Below are positions 9,630 through 20,579 of a DNA stretch of 33,129 nucleotides, one piece after another. The stretch comes from Pseudomonadota bacterium (GTDB lineage: Bacteria > Pseudomonadota > Gammaproteobacteria > Burkholderiales > Thiobacillaceae): contig JAJXTE010000016.1 in NCBI GenBank assembly GCA_021784115.1, positions 1 through 33,129 of the forward strand, in the 5' to 3' direction. The notes under the pieces are model-generated. The model did no database searches. It was given only the letters and a program-made list of their open reading frames with translations, and was not told where the DNA came from. Position 1 is the first letter of the stretch, and each line of letters starts with the position of its first letter. The position numbers and the translations under genes were made by a program.

Positions 9630-10865
9630 TCACTGCAGGGGGATCAGTTCCACACGGCGGTTCTTCGCGCGGCCTGCCGCGGTCCTGTTGTCGGCCACCG
9701 GCTGGGATTCGCCATACCCTTTTGCGGTCAGGCGATCCGCACCCAAGCCGTTCCCGATCAGGTAGGCGCGCACCGCTTCGGCACGGCGCTGCGACAGCTT
9801 GAGGTTGGAGGCTTCGGCGCCGACCGAATCGGTATGGCCTGCCACTTCCACCTTGACCTCGCCCCATTCCTTCAGCGTGGCGGCCGCGTGGTCCAGAACC
9901 GCGATGGATTCGGGGCGCAGCCTGGCGCTGTCGTTGTCGAAGTTCACGCCATCCAGGGTCAGCCTGCGGGGCGCGGCGGGCTCGACGACCGGGGCTGGCG
10001 CAGGCTTGACGACCGGAGTTGGCGTGGGCTCGACGAGCTTGGGTGGGCAGCCATCGGTCGTGCCCGGCGCCGGCACGGTCGGGCACGTGTCCTGGTGATC
10101 GGGGATGCCGTCGCCGTCGGAGTCCAGCGGGCAGCCCTCGGCGCTGACCTTCACGCCGACAGGCGTATCGGGGCAGCGGTCGAGACCGTCGAACACGCCG
10201 TCGCCGTCGGAGTCCAGCGGACAACCGCGGGGGTCGACCCTGGCGCCGCTCGGCGTGTCGGGGCACTGATCCCGGCGGTTGGCCACGCCGTCGCCGTCGG
10301 AATCCGGCGGTGCGCCCAGACCCCATGAATACCCCAGCAGCGCCTGGACATTGGTCAGGCCGGCATTCGGCAGGCTGTCGTTGCCGAACGACTGGTCGGC
10401 ACGAACTTCCCAGCGGAACGCATCGTTTGCCCCGACCGCCCACGCCTGGCCGACACCCAGCGATGCCATCGGACGGGTGAAGTCGACGTTGCCATCCGTG
10501 TTGACGTTCATCAGGCCCAGACCCCCTGACACGAACCAGTTGTATTGTTGTTGTCGGGAGAACAGCCACTCGAGGCCGCCACGCAGCGTGGTCACACTGG
10601 CATCGCCGACCCCGGGGCGATTGCCGCCGTAGCGGCCGACCACCAGATCGCCGAAGAAACGGGTGTCGGTGCCCAGACGCTGGCCATAACGCAGTCCGAG
10701 CAGCGGATTGCCGTCATCGTCCTTGCTGCCGACCAGGTCCTTGTCTGCCCAGCCGCCGCCCAGCAGCAGCCCCATATCGCGCTCGGGCATGTCCGCGGCG
10801 CTGGCCGTCGAGCCAGCCAGTATGGCGAGCCCCGCCAGCAGCCATGCTGCACGTGTTCGTCTCAT
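9630..10865 (-). CDS. OmpA-family outer membrane protein with beta-barrel-like N-terminus, three thrombospondin type-3-like Ca-binding repeats and an OmpA C-terminal domain
   Basis: Signal peptide; DSDGDGV...DRCPDTPxGxxVxxxGCPL x3; VNFDNDSARLRPESIAVLDHAA...VEVAGHTDSVGAEASNLKLSQRRAEAVRAYLIGNG...NRRVELIP. Confidence 0.9.
   Translation of the reverse strand: MRRTRAAWLLAGLAILAGSTASAADMPERDMGLLLGGGWADKDLVGSKDDDGNPLLGLRYGQRLGTDTRFFGDLVVGRYGGNRPGVGDASVTTLRGGLEWLFSRQQQYNWFVSGGLGLMNVNTDGNVDFTRPMASLGVGQAWAVGANDAFRWEVRADQSFGNDSLPNAGLTNVQALLGYSWGLGAPPDSDGDGVANRRDQCPDTPSGARVDPRGCPLDSDGDGVFDGLDRCPDTPVGVKVSAEGCPLDSDGDGIPDHQDTCPTVPAPGTTDGCPPKLVEPTPTPVVKPAPAPVVEPAAPRRLTLDGVNFDNDSARLRPESIAVLDHAAATLKEWGEVKVEVAGHTDSVGAEASNLKLSQRRAEAVRAYLIGNGLGADRLTAKGYGESQPVADNRTAAGRAKNRRVELIPLQ
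10107..10310 (-). repeat. 90-bp-period coding tandem repeat (TSP type-3-like units)
   Basis: GCCGTCGCCGTCGGA(G/A)TCC(A/G)GCGG begins at 10107, 10197 and 10287, i.e. 90-bp spacing inside the OmpA-family gene. Confidence 0.85.
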
Positions 10866-10951
10866 GGTGTACGCCCGTCTCTCAGAACTGGAATCGCTTG
10901 TCGGCCGGTGGACGTCGGCTGGCAGAGGGTCAAAGTGTGCCCCCGTCAGCG

Positions 10952-10972
10952 CCGGCCCGGCGGACGGGCCGG
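10952..10972. terminator. Strong GC hairpin between mscL (3' end) and the ompA-like gene (5' end)
   Basis: CCGGCCCG-GCGGA-CGGGCCGG, 8-bp perfect stem; no clear T-run, so terminator function is tentative. Confidence 0.4.
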
Positions 10973-11011
10973 GCCGCTTTCGGGTTGTGCCCGCACAACG
11001 GAGGCGAATGC

Positions 11012-11431
11012 CTATTTTTTCAGGCTGTCGCGGATCTCGCGCAGCAGCACGACGTCTTCCGTCGGTGCAGCGGGAGCCGGCGGCGCCTGTTTCTTGAGCC
11101 GGTTGAGCTGCTTGACGAGTATGAAGACGATGAAGGCCAGGATGATGAAATTGAGCAGGACGGAGAGGAAGCTGCCGTAGGCAAACACCGGCACGCCGGC
11201 TTTCCTGACCTCGGCCAGCGTCCTCGCCACGCCTTCGGGAACGGTCCCCAGGGTGATGAACAGGTTGGAGAAATCGAGACCACCGAACACGGCGCCGACG
11301 ATCGGCATGATGAGGTCGTTGACGATCGATTCGACGATTTTGCCAAAGGCGGCGCCGATGATGACGCCGACCGCCAGGTCCATGGCATTGCCCTTGACCG
11401 CGAATTCCCTGAATTCAGACATGAAACTCAT
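11012..11431 (-). CDS. mscL: Large-conductance mechanosensitive channel
   Basis: [59 protein letters not shown]...[28 protein letters not shown] upstream of ATG. Confidence 0.97.
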   Translation of the reverse strand: MSFMSEFREFAVKGNAMDLAVGVIIGAAFGKIVESIVNDLIMPIVGAVFGGLDFSNLFITLGTVPEGVARTLAEVRKAGVPVFAYGSFLSVLLNFIILAFIVFILVKQLNRLKKQAPPAPAAPTEDVVLLREIRDSLKK

Positions 11432-11449
11432 GCTTCCCCCTCGTGTTTA

Positions 11450-11478
11450 TTGACAAAATAGTGCTCGACTCAGCATAG
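11450..11478 (+). promoter_or_regulatory. Candidate sigma70-type promoter for dusB-fis
   Basis: Perfect TTGACA at 11450-11455, 18 bp before a CATAGA -10-like hexamer; ~75 bp upstream of the dusB ATG. -10 is weak. Confidence 0.3.
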
Positions 11479-11550
11479 ACGCTGCGGCGCCAGGCCGCCA
11501 GCATACAAGCAATTATTTCCAGCTTGGTCGAGACTCCGGAGGCGGGTAAA

Positions 11551-12615
11551 ATGCGATCCCTTATGCGCATCGGCAATCACGTCCTCAAGAACCGCCTGAT
11601 CGTCGCCCCCATGGCCGGGGTGACCGACCGGCCTTTCCGCCAGCTTTGCAAGAAGCTGGGCGCGGGCATGGCCGTGTCCGAGATGGTGACGTCGAACTCG
11701 CTGCTGTACGGCTCGGCCAAGACCGCGCGGCGCGCCAACCATGAGGGCGAAGTCGACCCGATCAGCGTGCAGATCGCCGGGGCCGACCCGAACATGATGG
11801 CGGAAGCGGCGCGCCACAACGTCGACCGCGGCGCGCAGATCATCGACATCAACATGGGCTGCCCGGCCAAGAAGGTATGCAACGTGATGGCGGGCTCGGC
11901 GCTGCTGCAGGACGAAGCGCTGGTCGGGCGCATTCTGGATGCGGTGGTCAAGGCCGTTCCCGAAGTGCCGGTGACGCTGAAGATTCGCACTGGCTGGGAC
12001 CGCGAGCACAGGAACGCGCTCAACATCCTGAAGATTGCCGAGAATGCCGGGGTGCAGGCGCTGGCGATGCACGGCCGCACCCGCGCCTGCGGCTACACCG
12101 GCGAGGCCGAGTACGACACGATCCGCGCGGTGAAGGCGGAAGCACGCATTCCGGTGATCGCCAACGGCGACATCACCACGCCGGAAAAGGCCCAACACGT
12201 CCTCGACTACACCGACGCCGACGCCGTCATGATCGGCCGCGCCGCGCAAGGGCGCCCGTGGATTTTCCGCGAGATCGAGCATTACCTCGCCACCGGCGAG
12301 CACCTGCCGCAGCCGGAAGTGGCCGAGATCCACGCCGTGCTGCTCGAGCACATCCACGACCTGTATGCCTTCTATGGCGACGTCACCGGGGTGCGCGTGG
12401 CGCGCAAGCACATCTCCTGGTACACGAAGGGACTGGTCGGCAGCAGCGCCTTCCGCCATACGATGAACAGGCTCGAATCGGTGGCCGAACAGCTCGCCGT
12501 GGTCAACGAATACTTTGCCCAGGCGGCGCGCGCCGACAACCGCCTGCGCTACGAACCCAGGGACCAAAACAATAACGCGGAAGAGATGTCGCCCGCCTCA
12601 CGGCTCGCGGCGTAA
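11551..12615 (+). CDS. dusB: tRNA-dihydrouridine synthase B
   Basis: IGNHVLKNRLIVAPMAGVTDRPFRQLCKKLGAGMAVSEMV...IDINMGCPAKKVCN...MHGRTRACGYTGEAEYDTI...VIANGDI; followed by fis. SD GGAGG upstream. Confidence 0.95.
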   Translation: MRSLMRIGNHVLKNRLIVAPMAGVTDRPFRQLCKKLGAGMAVSEMVTSNSLLYGSAKTARRANHEGEVDPISVQIAGADPNMMAEAARHNVDRGAQIIDINMGCPAKKVCNVMAGSALLQDEALVGRILDAVVKAVPEVPVTLKIRTGWDREHRNALNILKIAENAGVQALAMHGRTRACGYTGEAEYDTIRAVKAEARIPVIANGDITTPEKAQHVLDYTDADAVMIGRAAQGRPWIFREIEHYLATGEHLPQPEVAEIHAVLLEHIHDLYAFYGDVTGVRVARKHISWYTKGLVGSSAFRHTMNRLESVAEQLAVVNEYFAQAARADNRLRYEPRDQNNNAEEMSPASRLAA

Positions 12616-12629
12616 AGGGGAACTTCAAC

Positions 12630-12869
12630 ATGATAGAAGAAAACGAAATCGCCGCCTGCATGCGGCGATCGCTGAACCGCTATTTCAAGGATCTCGACGG
12701 CGAAACGCCGAGCGAGATCTACGACATGGTGGTAAGCGCGGTGGAAAAACCTTTGCTGGCCTACATCCTGGACCGCGCCGAAGGCAACCAGACACGTGCC
12801 GCCGACATGCTCGGCATCAACCGCAACACCCTGCGCAAGAAAATGCGCGAACACGGCCTCTCCGATTGA
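12630..12869 (+). CDS. fis: Fis-family DNA-binding protein
   Basis: 79 aa with C-terminal [35 protein letters not shown]; conserved dusB-fis linkage. Confidence 0.95.
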   Translation: MIEENEIAACMRRSLNRYFKDLDGETPSEIYDMVVSAVEKPLLAYILDRAEGNQTRAADMLGINRNTLRKKMREHGLSD

Positions 12870-12876
12870 CCCCATC

Positions 12877-14436
12877 ATGACCCTCAAACGCGCCCTGCTT
12901 TCCGTCTCCGACAAAACCGGCCTCGTCGATTTCGCCCGCGCGCTCGCCAACGCCGGCGTCGAACTGCTGTCCACCGGCGGCACCGCCAAGACCCTGCGCG
13001 ACGCCGGCCTCGCGGTGATCGACGTCAGCGAGTACACCGGCTTTCCGGAAATGCTCGACGGCCGTGTCAAGACGCTGCATCCCAAGGTGCATGGCGGCAT
13101 CCTGGCACGGCGCGACCTGCCCGAGCACGTCGCCACCATGACGGCCCACGGCATGGGCTACATCGACCTGGTGTGCGTCAACCTCTACCCCTTCGTCGCC
13201 ACCGTGTCGAAACCGCACACGCTCGACGACGCCATCGAGAACATCGACATCGGCGGCCCGGCGATGGTGCGCTCGTCGGCCAAGAACTACCGCCACGTTG
13301 CCATCGTCACCGATCCCTCCGATTACGGGGCGCTGGTGGCCGAAATGCAGGCCAACGGCGGCACGCTGACCGACGCCACCCGCTTTGCGCTGGCAAAGAA
13401 GGCGTTTTCCCACACCGCCGAGTACGACGGTGCGATCAGCAACTACCTGACTGCGTTGAACGAAAACAACGAGCGCGAAGCCTTCGGCGAGAAACTGAAC
13501 CTGCAGTTCACCCGCGCGCAGACCTGCCGCTATGGCGAGAACCCGCACCAGGCCGGCGCCTTCTACGTCGAGAAAAACGCGCCGGCCGGCACCATCGCGA
13601 CGGCGCGTCAGATCCAGGGCAAGGAGCTCTCCTACAACAATATTGCCGACACGGATGCCGCGCTCGAGTGCGTGAAGCAGTTCGACGCCGCGCCCGCCTG
13701 CGTCATCGTCAAGCATGCCAATCCGTGCGGCGTCGCCTACGGCACGAACCTGCTGGACGCCTACGACCGCGCGTACAGGACCGACCCCGAGTCGGCGTTC
13801 GGCGGCATCATCGCCTTCAATGGCCGGCTCGACAGCGCCACGGCCCAGGCTATCGTCGATCGCCAGTTCGTCGAAGTCATCATCGCGCCTGAAGTCAGCC
13901 CCGAGGCTTCCGCCGCGGTTGCGGCGAAGAAGAATGTGCGCCTGCTCGAATGCGGCAAGTGGACGGGCAGCGTCGCCCAGCTCGACATGAAGCGCGTGGC
14001 CGGCGGTCTGCTGGTGCAGGACGCGGACGTGCTGCTCAACGCCGAATTGAGAGTTGTCACCCAGCGCGCGCCGACCGACAAGGAAATGGACGACCTGCTG
14101 TTCGCCTGGCGCGTCGCCAAGTTCGTCAAATCCAACGCCATCGTCTATGCGAAGGACCGCATGACAGTCGGCGTCGGTGCCGGCCAGATGAGTCGCGTCA
14201 ACTCCGCGCGCATCGCCGCGATCAAGGCCGAGCACGCGGGCCTGCCGGTGCCCGGCTCGGTGATGGCAAGCGATGCCTTCTTCCCGTTCCGCGACGGCAT
14301 CGACCAGGCCGCTGCCGCCGGTATCCAGGCGGTGATCCAGCCCGGCGGCTCGATGCGCGACGACGAGGTCATCGCCGCGGCCAACGCGCACGGCATCGCA
14401 ATGGTGTTCACCGGCACGCGGCATTTCCGTCATTGA
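12877..14436 (+). CDS. purH: Bifunctional AICAR formyltransferase/IMP cyclohydrolase
   Basis: [40 protein letters not shown]...; ...[30 protein letters not shown]. Confidence 0.97.
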   Translation: MTLKRALLSVSDKTGLVDFARALANAGVELLSTGGTAKTLRDAGLAVIDVSEYTGFPEMLDGRVKTLHPKVHGGILARRDLPEHVATMTAHGMGYIDLVCVNLYPFVATVSKPHTLDDAIENIDIGGPAMVRSSAKNYRHVAIVTDPSDYGALVAEMQANGGTLTDATRFALAKKAFSHTAEYDGAISNYLTALNENNEREAFGEKLNLQFTRAQTCRYGENPHQAGAFYVEKNAPAGTIATARQIQGKELSYNNIADTDAALECVKQFDAAPACVIVKHANPCGVAYGTNLLDAYDRAYRTDPESAFGGIIAFNGRLDSATAQAIVDRQFVEVIIAPEVSPEASAAVAAKKNVRLLECGKWTGSVAQLDMKRVAGGLLVQDADVLLNAELRVVTQRAPTDKEMDDLLFAWRVAKFVKSNAIVYAKDRMTVGVGAGQMSRVNSARIAAIKAEHAGLPVPGSVMASDAFFPFRDGIDQAAAAGIQAVIQPGGSMRDDEVIAAANAHGIAMVFTGTRHFRH

Positions 14437-14439
14437 TTA

Positions 14440-14529
14440 TTGGTGAGCGGCAAGCGGTGAGCGGTGAACGGGAAACCCCGAATACGCACTGACCGTACCG
14501 CTCACCGCTCACTCCTTACTGCTCACCAA
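14440..14529. repeat. Imperfect long inverted repeat built from GTGAGCG-type heptads, between purH and purD
   Basis: Left arm TTGGTGAGCGGCAAGCGGTGAGCGGTGAACGG (14440-14471); right arm (14493-14529) reverse-complements to TTGGTGAGCAGTAAGGAGTGAGCGGTGAGCGGTACGG. Confidence 0.8.
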
Positions 14530-14530
14530 A

Positions 14531-15808
14531 ATGAAAATCCTCGTCATCGGCTCCGGCGGACGCGAACACGCACTGGCGTGGAAGCTCGCGCAATCCCCCC
14601 GCGTTTCGCAAGTATTCGTCGCGCCCGGCAACGGGGGCACCGCGACCGAGGACGGACTCGTCAACGTGCACTTGACGGAGACTCCGTCGCTGGTCGAGTT
14701 CGTCCGCCGCGACGAAGACATCGCGCTCACCGTGGTCGGCCCCGAGGCGCCGCTCGCGGCCGGCGTGGTCGACGCCTTCCGCGCTGCCGGGCTGAAGATT
14801 TTCGGACCGACGCAGGCGGCGGCCCAGCTCGAAAGCTCGAAAGATTTCGCCAAGCAGTTCATGGCGCGCCACGGCATTCCCACCGCGGCTTTCGGCACCT
14901 TCACCGACGCCGCCCAGGCGCACGCCTACATCGATGCGCACGGCGCGCCCATCGTGGTGAAGGCCGACGGCCTCGCCGCCGGCAAGGGCGTGGTGGTGGC
15001 AGTCACCACCGATGAAGCGCACGCCGCGGTCGACGCCATGCTCGCCGGCAACAGCCTGGGCGACGCCGGCCACCGCGTGGTGATCGAGGAATGCCTCATG
15101 GGCGAGGAAGCCAGCTTCATCGTCATGGTCGACGGCGAGCACGTGCTGGCGCTGGCGTCGAGTCAGGACCACAAGCGCCTGCAGGACGGGGACCAGGGCC
15201 CCAACACGGGTGGCATGGGCGCCTATTCGCCGGCGCCGGTGGTCACCCCCGAACTGCACGCGCGCATCATGCGCGAAGTCATCCACCCCACCGTCGAAGG
15301 CATGGCCGCCGACGGCATCCGCTACACCGGCTTCCTCTACGCCGGCATCATGATCGGGGCTGACGGCGCGCCCAAGGTGCTCGAATTCAACTGCCGCATG
15401 GGCGACCCGGAAACCCAGCCGATCATGATGCGGCTGAAATCCGACCTGGTGTCGCTGGTGGAAGCCGCCGTGAACGGCAGGCTCGACCAGATCGAGGCCG
15501 AATGGGACCGTCGCACGGCGCTCGCCGTGGTGCTCGCCGCCGAAGGCTATCCCGATGCGCCGAAGAAGGGTGCCGTCATCGGCGCGCTGCCGGCCGCGGC
15601 CGACGACCTGCACGTGTTCCACGCCGGCACGACCGCGCAGGACGGCCGGACGGTGGTGAGTGGTGGCCGTGTGCTGGCGGTCACCGCGCTCGGCGACAGC
15701 GTGCGCATGGCACAAAAGCGTGCCTACGATGCAACCGCCGGCATCCGCTTCGACGGCATGCAGTTCCGCCGCGACATCGGCTGGCGTGCGGTTGACCGCA
15801 AAAAGTGA
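14531..15808 (+). CDS. purD: Phosphoribosylamine-glycine ligase
   Basis: [38 protein letters not shown]...[16 protein letters not shown]...[16 protein letters not shown]...[16 protein letters not shown]. Confidence 0.97.
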   Translation: MKILVIGSGGREHALAWKLAQSPRVSQVFVAPGNGGTATEDGLVNVHLTETPSLVEFVRRDEDIALTVVGPEAPLAAGVVDAFRAAGLKIFGPTQAAAQLESSKDFAKQFMARHGIPTAAFGTFTDAAQAHAYIDAHGAPIVVKADGLAAGKGVVVAVTTDEAHAAVDAMLAGNSLGDAGHRVVIEECLMGEEASFIVMVDGEHVLALASSQDHKRLQDGDQGPNTGGMGAYSPAPVVTPELHARIMREVIHPTVEGMAADGIRYTGFLYAGIMIGADGAPKVLEFNCRMGDPETQPIMMRLKSDLVSLVEAAVNGRLDQIEAEWDRRTALAVVLAAEGYPDAPKKGAVIGALPAAADDLHVFHAGTTAQDGRTVVSGGRVLAVTALGDSVRMAQKRAYDATAGIRFDGMQFRRDIGWRAVDRKK

Positions 15809-15834
15809 ACGGCAAGTGGTGAGCGGTGATACGG
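15805..15834 (+). repeat. Additional copy of the GTGAGCG-type repeat at the purD/tsaC junction
   Basis: GTGAACGGCAAGTGGTGAGCGGTGATACGG, closely matching 14442-14471 GTGAGCGGCAAGCGGTGAGCGGTGAACGG. Confidence 0.75.
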
Positions 15835-16367
15835 TCGCGCTGCGCGCGCATCTCAAGCGCGGCGGACTGATCGCGTATCCCACCGAATCGTGCTACGGCC
15901 TCGGCTGCGACCCGCGCAGCCCGCGCGCCCTCAAGCGCCTGATCGACCTGAAGGGCCGCAGTGCCGCCAAGGGCATGCTCCTGATTGCCGACCGTTTCAG
16001 GTGCCTGCGGCCTTTTATCCGACCCCTTGGCCCCGCTGACATGACGCAATTGAATCGCTCCTGGCCCGGCCCGGTCACCTGGGTGGTGCCGGCCTCCGCC
16101 GCCTGCCCGCCCCTGCTCACCGGCGGCCGCCCGACCATCGCGGTGCGCGTCACCGCACATCCCGAGGCCGCGCGCCTGTGCCGCAGCCTCGACATGGCGC
16201 TGGTCTCCACCAGCGCCAACAAAAGCGGCAAAAAACCCGCCAAAACCGCCGCAGAATGCCGCAGAATGTTCGGCGCACGGGTGCGCGTGATCGCCGGACG
16301 CATCGGCACGCGCAAACGCCCCTCCACACTCATCGACCTCGCAACTGGAACAATCCTTCGCCCCTGA
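15819..16367 (+). CDS. tsaC: Sua5/YciO/YrdC family protein, threonylcarbamoyl-AMP synthase (TsaC-like)
   Basis: [50 protein letters not shown]...[11 protein letters not shown]...[16 protein letters not shown]...[13 protein letters not shown] start (15816 or 15819); no internal ATG before the conserved region. Confidence 0.88.
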   Translation: MSGDTVALRAHLKRGGLIAYPTESCYGLGCDPRSPRALKRLIDLKGRSAAKGMLLIADRFRCLRPFIRPLGPADMTQLNRSWPGPVTWVVPASAACPPLLTGGRPTIAVRVTAHPEAARLCRSLDMALVSTSANKSGKKPAKTAAECRRMFGARVRVIAGRIGTRKRPSTLIDLATGTILRP

Positions 16368-17281
16368 TGCCCGCCCCGTCCTTCGATACCGCCCCCGTCA
16401 AAACCTATCTGCTCGACCTGCAGGCGCGCATCGTCGCCGCGCTTGAGGCCGCCGACGGCCTGCCCTTCCGAGCCGACGCCTGGGATCGCCCCGAAGGGGG
16501 CGGCGGCATCTCGCGGCTGATCGAGGAAGGCAACGTGCTGGAACGCGGCGGCGTGAATTTCTCTTACGTCACGGGCAGCCAGCTGCCGCCGTCGGCCAGC
16601 GCGCATCGTCCCGAACTCGCCGGCCGGCGCTGGGAGGCGATGGGGGTCTCGCTGGTGCTGCACCCGCAGAACCCCTACGCGCCGACGGTGCACATGAACG
16701 TACGGTGCTTCGTGGCGCTGAAGGACGGCGAGGCGCCGGTGTGGTGGTTCGGCGGTGGCATGGATCTCACGCCCTACTACGGCTTCGAGGACGATGCGCG
16801 GCATTTTCACGCAAGCTGCAAGGCCGCGCTCGATCCGTTTGGGGCCGACCTGCACCCGCGCTTCAAGGACTGGTGCGACCGCTACTTCTTCCTCAAGCAC
16901 CGCAACGAGCCGCGCGGCATCGGCGGGGTGTTTTTCGACGATTTTTCCGAAGGCGGATTCGATCACGCGTTCGGCATGACGAAAGGCGTGGGCGACGCCT
17001 TCCTCACCGCCTACCTGCCGATTCTGGAGCGCCGCAAGGACATCGCCTACGGCGAGCGCGAACGAGACTTTCAGGCCTACCGGCGCGGACGCTACGTCGA
17101 ATTCAACCTGGTGTACGACCGCGGCACCCTGTTCGGCCTGCAATCGGGCGGCCGCACCGAGTCCATCCTGATGTCGCTGCCGCCCGTCGTGAAGTGGCGC
17201 TACGACTGGCGCCCCGAACCGGGTACGCCGGAAGCCGTCCTGTATACCGATTTCCTTGTGGCGCGCGACTGGCATGCATAA
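16367..17281 (+). CDS. hemF: Oxygen-dependent coproporphyrinogen III oxidase
   Basis: [27 protein letters not shown]...[10 protein letters not shown]...[23 protein letters not shown]...[11 protein letters not shown]...[38 protein letters not shown] overlaps the tsaC TGA by 1 nt. Confidence 0.97.
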   Translation: MPAPSFDTAPVKTYLLDLQARIVAALEAADGLPFRADAWDRPEGGGGISRLIEEGNVLERGGVNFSYVTGSQLPPSASAHRPELAGRRWEAMGVSLVLHPQNPYAPTVHMNVRCFVALKDGEAPVWWFGGGMDLTPYYGFEDDARHFHASCKAALDPFGADLHPRFKDWCDRYFFLKHRNEPRGIGGVFFDDFSEGGFDHAFGMTKGVGDAFLTAYLPILERRKDIAYGERERDFQAYRRGRYVEFNLVYDRGTLFGLQSGGRTESILMSLPPVVKWRYDWRPEPGTPEAVLYTDFLVARDWHA

Positions 17282-20200
17282 AATTCCGCGGCGCATCCTG
17301 ATCGGCCTTGGCATTCTGCTGCTGATCCTCTGTCTGGTCGGGCTCATCGCCTATGAATTGCTGTCGTCGGCCCTGGAGGCGAGATATCTCGCCGCGGAGG
17401 CGCAGAAGATGACCTGGCAAATCCGGCCGGGCCCCTCCGATCGCATCCGCTATCCGGGCCAAGGCCCGTACGACGCGCGGCTCGGCTACAGCAAGCTGCC
17501 GCATTACCTGACTCGCCTCGACAAGGCCGGCTGGCAAATCGACGAGCAGGCCCGGATCAGCGTCCAGATGGCGCGAGCGAGCGGCCTCGGCCTGTTCCTG
17601 CCCTACCACGAAAAGGACCAGACCGGCCTCAGCCTGCTCGACAAGGACGGCACGCCCTTGTATCGGGCCCTCTACCCGACCCGCGTGTACACCCGCTTTG
17701 AGGCCATTCCCAAGGTCCTGGTCGATGCCCTGCTCTACATCGAGAACCGCGAACTCCTGACCGAGCAGTTTCCCACCCGCAACCCGGCAGTGGAATGGGA
17801 CCGCCTCGCCCAGGCGCTGATGGAAAAAGGCGTCAGCCTGGTCGACAAGAACCGCAATGTGCCCGGCGGCAGCACGTTGCCGACGCAGATCGAGAAATAC
17901 CGTCATTCGACCGAGGGGCTGACCAGCAGCATGGGCGAGAAACTGCGCCAGATGGCCACCGCCAGCCTGCGCGCGTATCTCGATGGCCCCAATACGCTTC
18001 CGATGCGGAAGAAAACGGTGATGGCGTACCTGAATACCGTGCCGCTGGCCGCCGCGCCGCGCTTCGGCGAGGTCAACGGCATAGGCGACGGGTTGTGGGC
18101 GTGGTACGGGCTGGATTTCGACGAGATCAACAAGACCCTGGACAAAAGTCCGCGCGGCCGCGAAAACGCCTACGCGAGCGCGTTGAAGCATGTGCTCTCG
18201 CTGATCATCGCAGAGCGTCGCCCGTCGTATTACCTGGCGAGCAATCGCAAGGCGCTCGATGCCTTGACCGACGACCACCTCGACCTGCTGGCCAATGCGC
18301 AGGTGATTTCGCGTGAGCTCGCCGACCGCGCCAAACAGGTGAAGCTGCGCAGCACAAGCCAGCGCATCGATCCGCCCGCGCCGCGTTTCGTCGACCAGAA
18401 GGCCACCAACGCCCAGCGCATCCGCATCGCGCAGCTGCTGGGTGAACCCCGCCTGTATGACCTCGACCGCCTGGATCTGCAGGTCGACACCTCCATCAAT
18501 CAGCCGGCGCAGAAGATCGTCAGCCGCTACCTGCAAAGCCTGGCCAACCCGGAAGCCGCAACCGCGTCGGGGCTGATCGGTTTTCGCCTGCTGCAGCCGG
18601 AGAACGCGCTCGACCAGGTCATCTACAGTTTCACGCTGTATGAAAAGACGCCGCTGGGCAACGCCCTGCGCGTGCAGGCTGACAATCTCAACCAGCCCTT
18701 CGACATCAACAGCCAGGCGCGGCTGGACCTCGGCTCCACCGCCAAGCTGCGCACACTCATCACCTACCTGCAGATCATCTCGCAAACGTACGACGCGTAC
18801 CGGACGCTCGCCCCCGCGGCGCTGAAGCAGAAAGCGCAACCGCAACGCGACGTGCTGGCGCAGTGGGTCGCCGCCACGCTCCTGAGCCAGCCCGGCATCA
18901 AGCGGGATGCCCTGCTCAACGCCGCGATGGACCGCAAGTACTCGGCTGCCCGCGAAATGTTTTTCACCGGCGGCGGCCTGCACGATTTCGTCAACTTCGA
19001 TCCGAAGGACAACAGCCGCATCATGGACGTCTGGGAGGCCACCAAGAACTCGGTCAACCTGGTCTACATCCGGATCATGCGCGACATCGTGCGGCATTAC
19101 GTCAGCGCCACGCCTGGCGCTGCGGCACGCATTCTCGACGACGCCGGCAACCCGCTGCGCCAAACCTACCTGATGCGCTTCGTCGACCAGGAGGGGCGCC
19201 TCTTCATCCACCGCTTCTACCAGAACCACCGGCGCCAGACACCCTCGCAGATGGCGGAGGACCTGTATGCACGGGTTCGCGGCAATCCGCGCCGCTTCAC
19301 GTCCGTGTACCGCTACCTGGAACCGCAGGCAGGCTTCGAAGCCTATGTCGGTGCGCTGCGCGCCAACGTGCCCAGCAGCGCCGGCCTCGCACCGAAGGTG
19401 CTCGAATCGCTCTACAAGACCCACGGCACTGACGCCTACAACCTGGCCGACCGCGGCTACGTGACGCAGATCCACCCGCTGGAACTGTGGGTGGTGAAAA
19501 CCTTGCGGGCCGAGCCGCTGATCGACCTCAAGGGTCTTTACGAACGGGGTACCGATGCCCGCCGCGAAGTCTACAACTGGCTGTTCAAGACCAGCCGCAA
19601 GAACGCGCAGGACATCCGCATCCAGTCGCTGCTGGAAGTGGAGGCTTTCGAAGGCGTGCTGCGCGACTGGAAACGGCTGGGTTACCCGTTCGACAACATC
19701 ACGCCCTCGTACGCCACCGCCATCGGTGCCTCCGGCGACCGCCCCGCCGCGCTGGCCGAGCTCATGAGCATCCTGGTCAACGACGGCGTGCGCGCGCCGA
19801 TGGTGAGCCTCACCGGCCTGCACTTCGCGGCCAACACGCCGTTCGACACCCGCCTGTCGCCGAAACCGGTCCACGGCGAGCGCCTGCTTCCCGCCGAGCT
19901 GGCCCAGACCGTGCGGCGCGCGCTCGCCAACGTGGTGCAGGGCGGCACTGCGGGCCGTCTCGCTGGCGCGCTCAAGGATCCGGCCGGGCAGCCCATTGTC
20001 ATGGGCGGCAAGACCGGAACCGGCGACCATCGCTTCGAGACCTACGGCAAGGGCGGCCAACTGATCGATTCGCGCGTGGTCAGCCGTTCCGCCACCTTCG
20101 TGTTCTACCTCGGCGACCGCTACTTCGGCACGCTGACCGCTGTCGTGGAAGGCGAACAGGCCGGCCAGTACGGCTTCACCAGTTCGCTGACCGCGCAGAT

Positions 20201-20516
20201 GCTGAAAACGCTGCTGCCGCAACTGCGGCCGCATCTTTACCCAGAGCAGCCGACGACGCCGGAAGCGCCCGCGGAAACCGCCGTCGAGGCCGCACCGGCC
20301 GTCGTCGCGCCGCCGGCGCCGCGCGAACCCGTGAAGGAAAAACCGGACGGCGCCACCAGCCAGGCCGATCCGACCGTCAAGCAACCGCCCACCCAGGGTG
20401 GTTTCCCCGAAGACCTCGAGCCCAACGTGGTGCTTCCGGTTCCCGTTGCGCCTGCACCGGCGGCCGCTCCGGCGCCGTCCCCGGACAGCATACCGCCGCA
20501 CGAACCGTCGCCGTGA
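17274..20516 (+). CDS. Divergent class A penicillin-binding protein-like (GT51 transglycosylase + transpeptidase) with extended insertion and Pro/Ala-rich C-terminal tail
   Basis: N-terminal TM helix; GT51-like [11 protein letters not shown] and [15 protein letters not shown]; transpeptidase motifs STAK (18735-18746), SVN (19050-19058), KTGTG (from 20010). Start overlaps hemF by 8 nt. Confidence 0.82.
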   Translation: MHKIPRRILIGLGILLLILCLVGLIAYELLSSALEARYLAAEAQKMTWQIRPGPSDRIRYPGQGPYDARLGYSKLPHYLTRLDKAGWQIDEQARISVQMARASGLGLFLPYHEKDQTGLSLLDKDGTPLYRALYPTRVYTRFEAIPKVLVDALLYIENRELLTEQFPTRNPAVEWDRLAQALMEKGVSLVDKNRNVPGGSTLPTQIEKYRHSTEGLTSSMGEKLRQMATASLRAYLDGPNTLPMRKKTVMAYLNTVPLAAAPRFGEVNGIGDGLWAWYGLDFDEINKTLDKSPRGRENAYASALKHVLSLIIAERRPSYYLASNRKALDALTDDHLDLLANAQVISRELADRAKQVKLRSTSQRIDPPAPRFVDQKATNAQRIRIAQLLGEPRLYDLDRLDLQVDTSINQPAQKIVSRYLQSLANPEAATASGLIGFRLLQPENALDQVIYSFTLYEKTPLGNALRVQADNLNQPFDINSQARLDLGSTAKLRTLITYLQIISQTYDAYRTLAPAALKQKAQPQRDVLAQWVAATLLSQPGIKRDALLNAAMDRKYSAAREMFFTGGGLHDFVNFDPKDNSRIMDVWEATKNSVNLVYIRIMRDIVRHYVSATPGAAARILDDAGNPLRQTYLMRFVDQEGRLFIHRFYQNHRRQTPSQMAEDLYARVRGNPRRFTSVYRYLEPQAGFEAYVGALRANVPSSAGLAPKVLESLYKTHGTDAYNLADRGYVTQIHPLELWVVKTLRAEPLIDLKGLYERGTDARREVYNWLFKTSRKNAQDIRIQSLLEVEAFEGVLRDWKRLGYPFDNITPSYATAIGASGDRPAALAELMSILVNDGVRAPMVSLTGLHFAANTPFDTRLSPKPVHGERLLPAELAQTVRRALANVVQGGTAGRLAGALKDPAGQPIVMGGKTGTGDHRFETYGKGGQLIDSRVVSRSATFVFYLGDRYFGTLTAVVEGEQAGQYGFTSSLTAQMLKTLLPQLRPHLYPEQPTTPEAPAETAVEAAPAVVAPPAPREPVKEKPDGATSQADPTVKQPPTQGGFPEDLEPNVVLPVPVAPAPAAAPAPSPDSIPPHEPSP

Positions 20517-20579
20517 CGTGGGGCTTGGGATCGCATGCAAATCGGAATATGCTGAAACATGGTTTCTTTTGATCTCGCC

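Noticed and set aside
12817-15883. Long minus-strand ORFs (538 aa and 455 aa) antisense to purH and purD
   Set aside because: Shadow ORFs; purH and purD are unambiguous.
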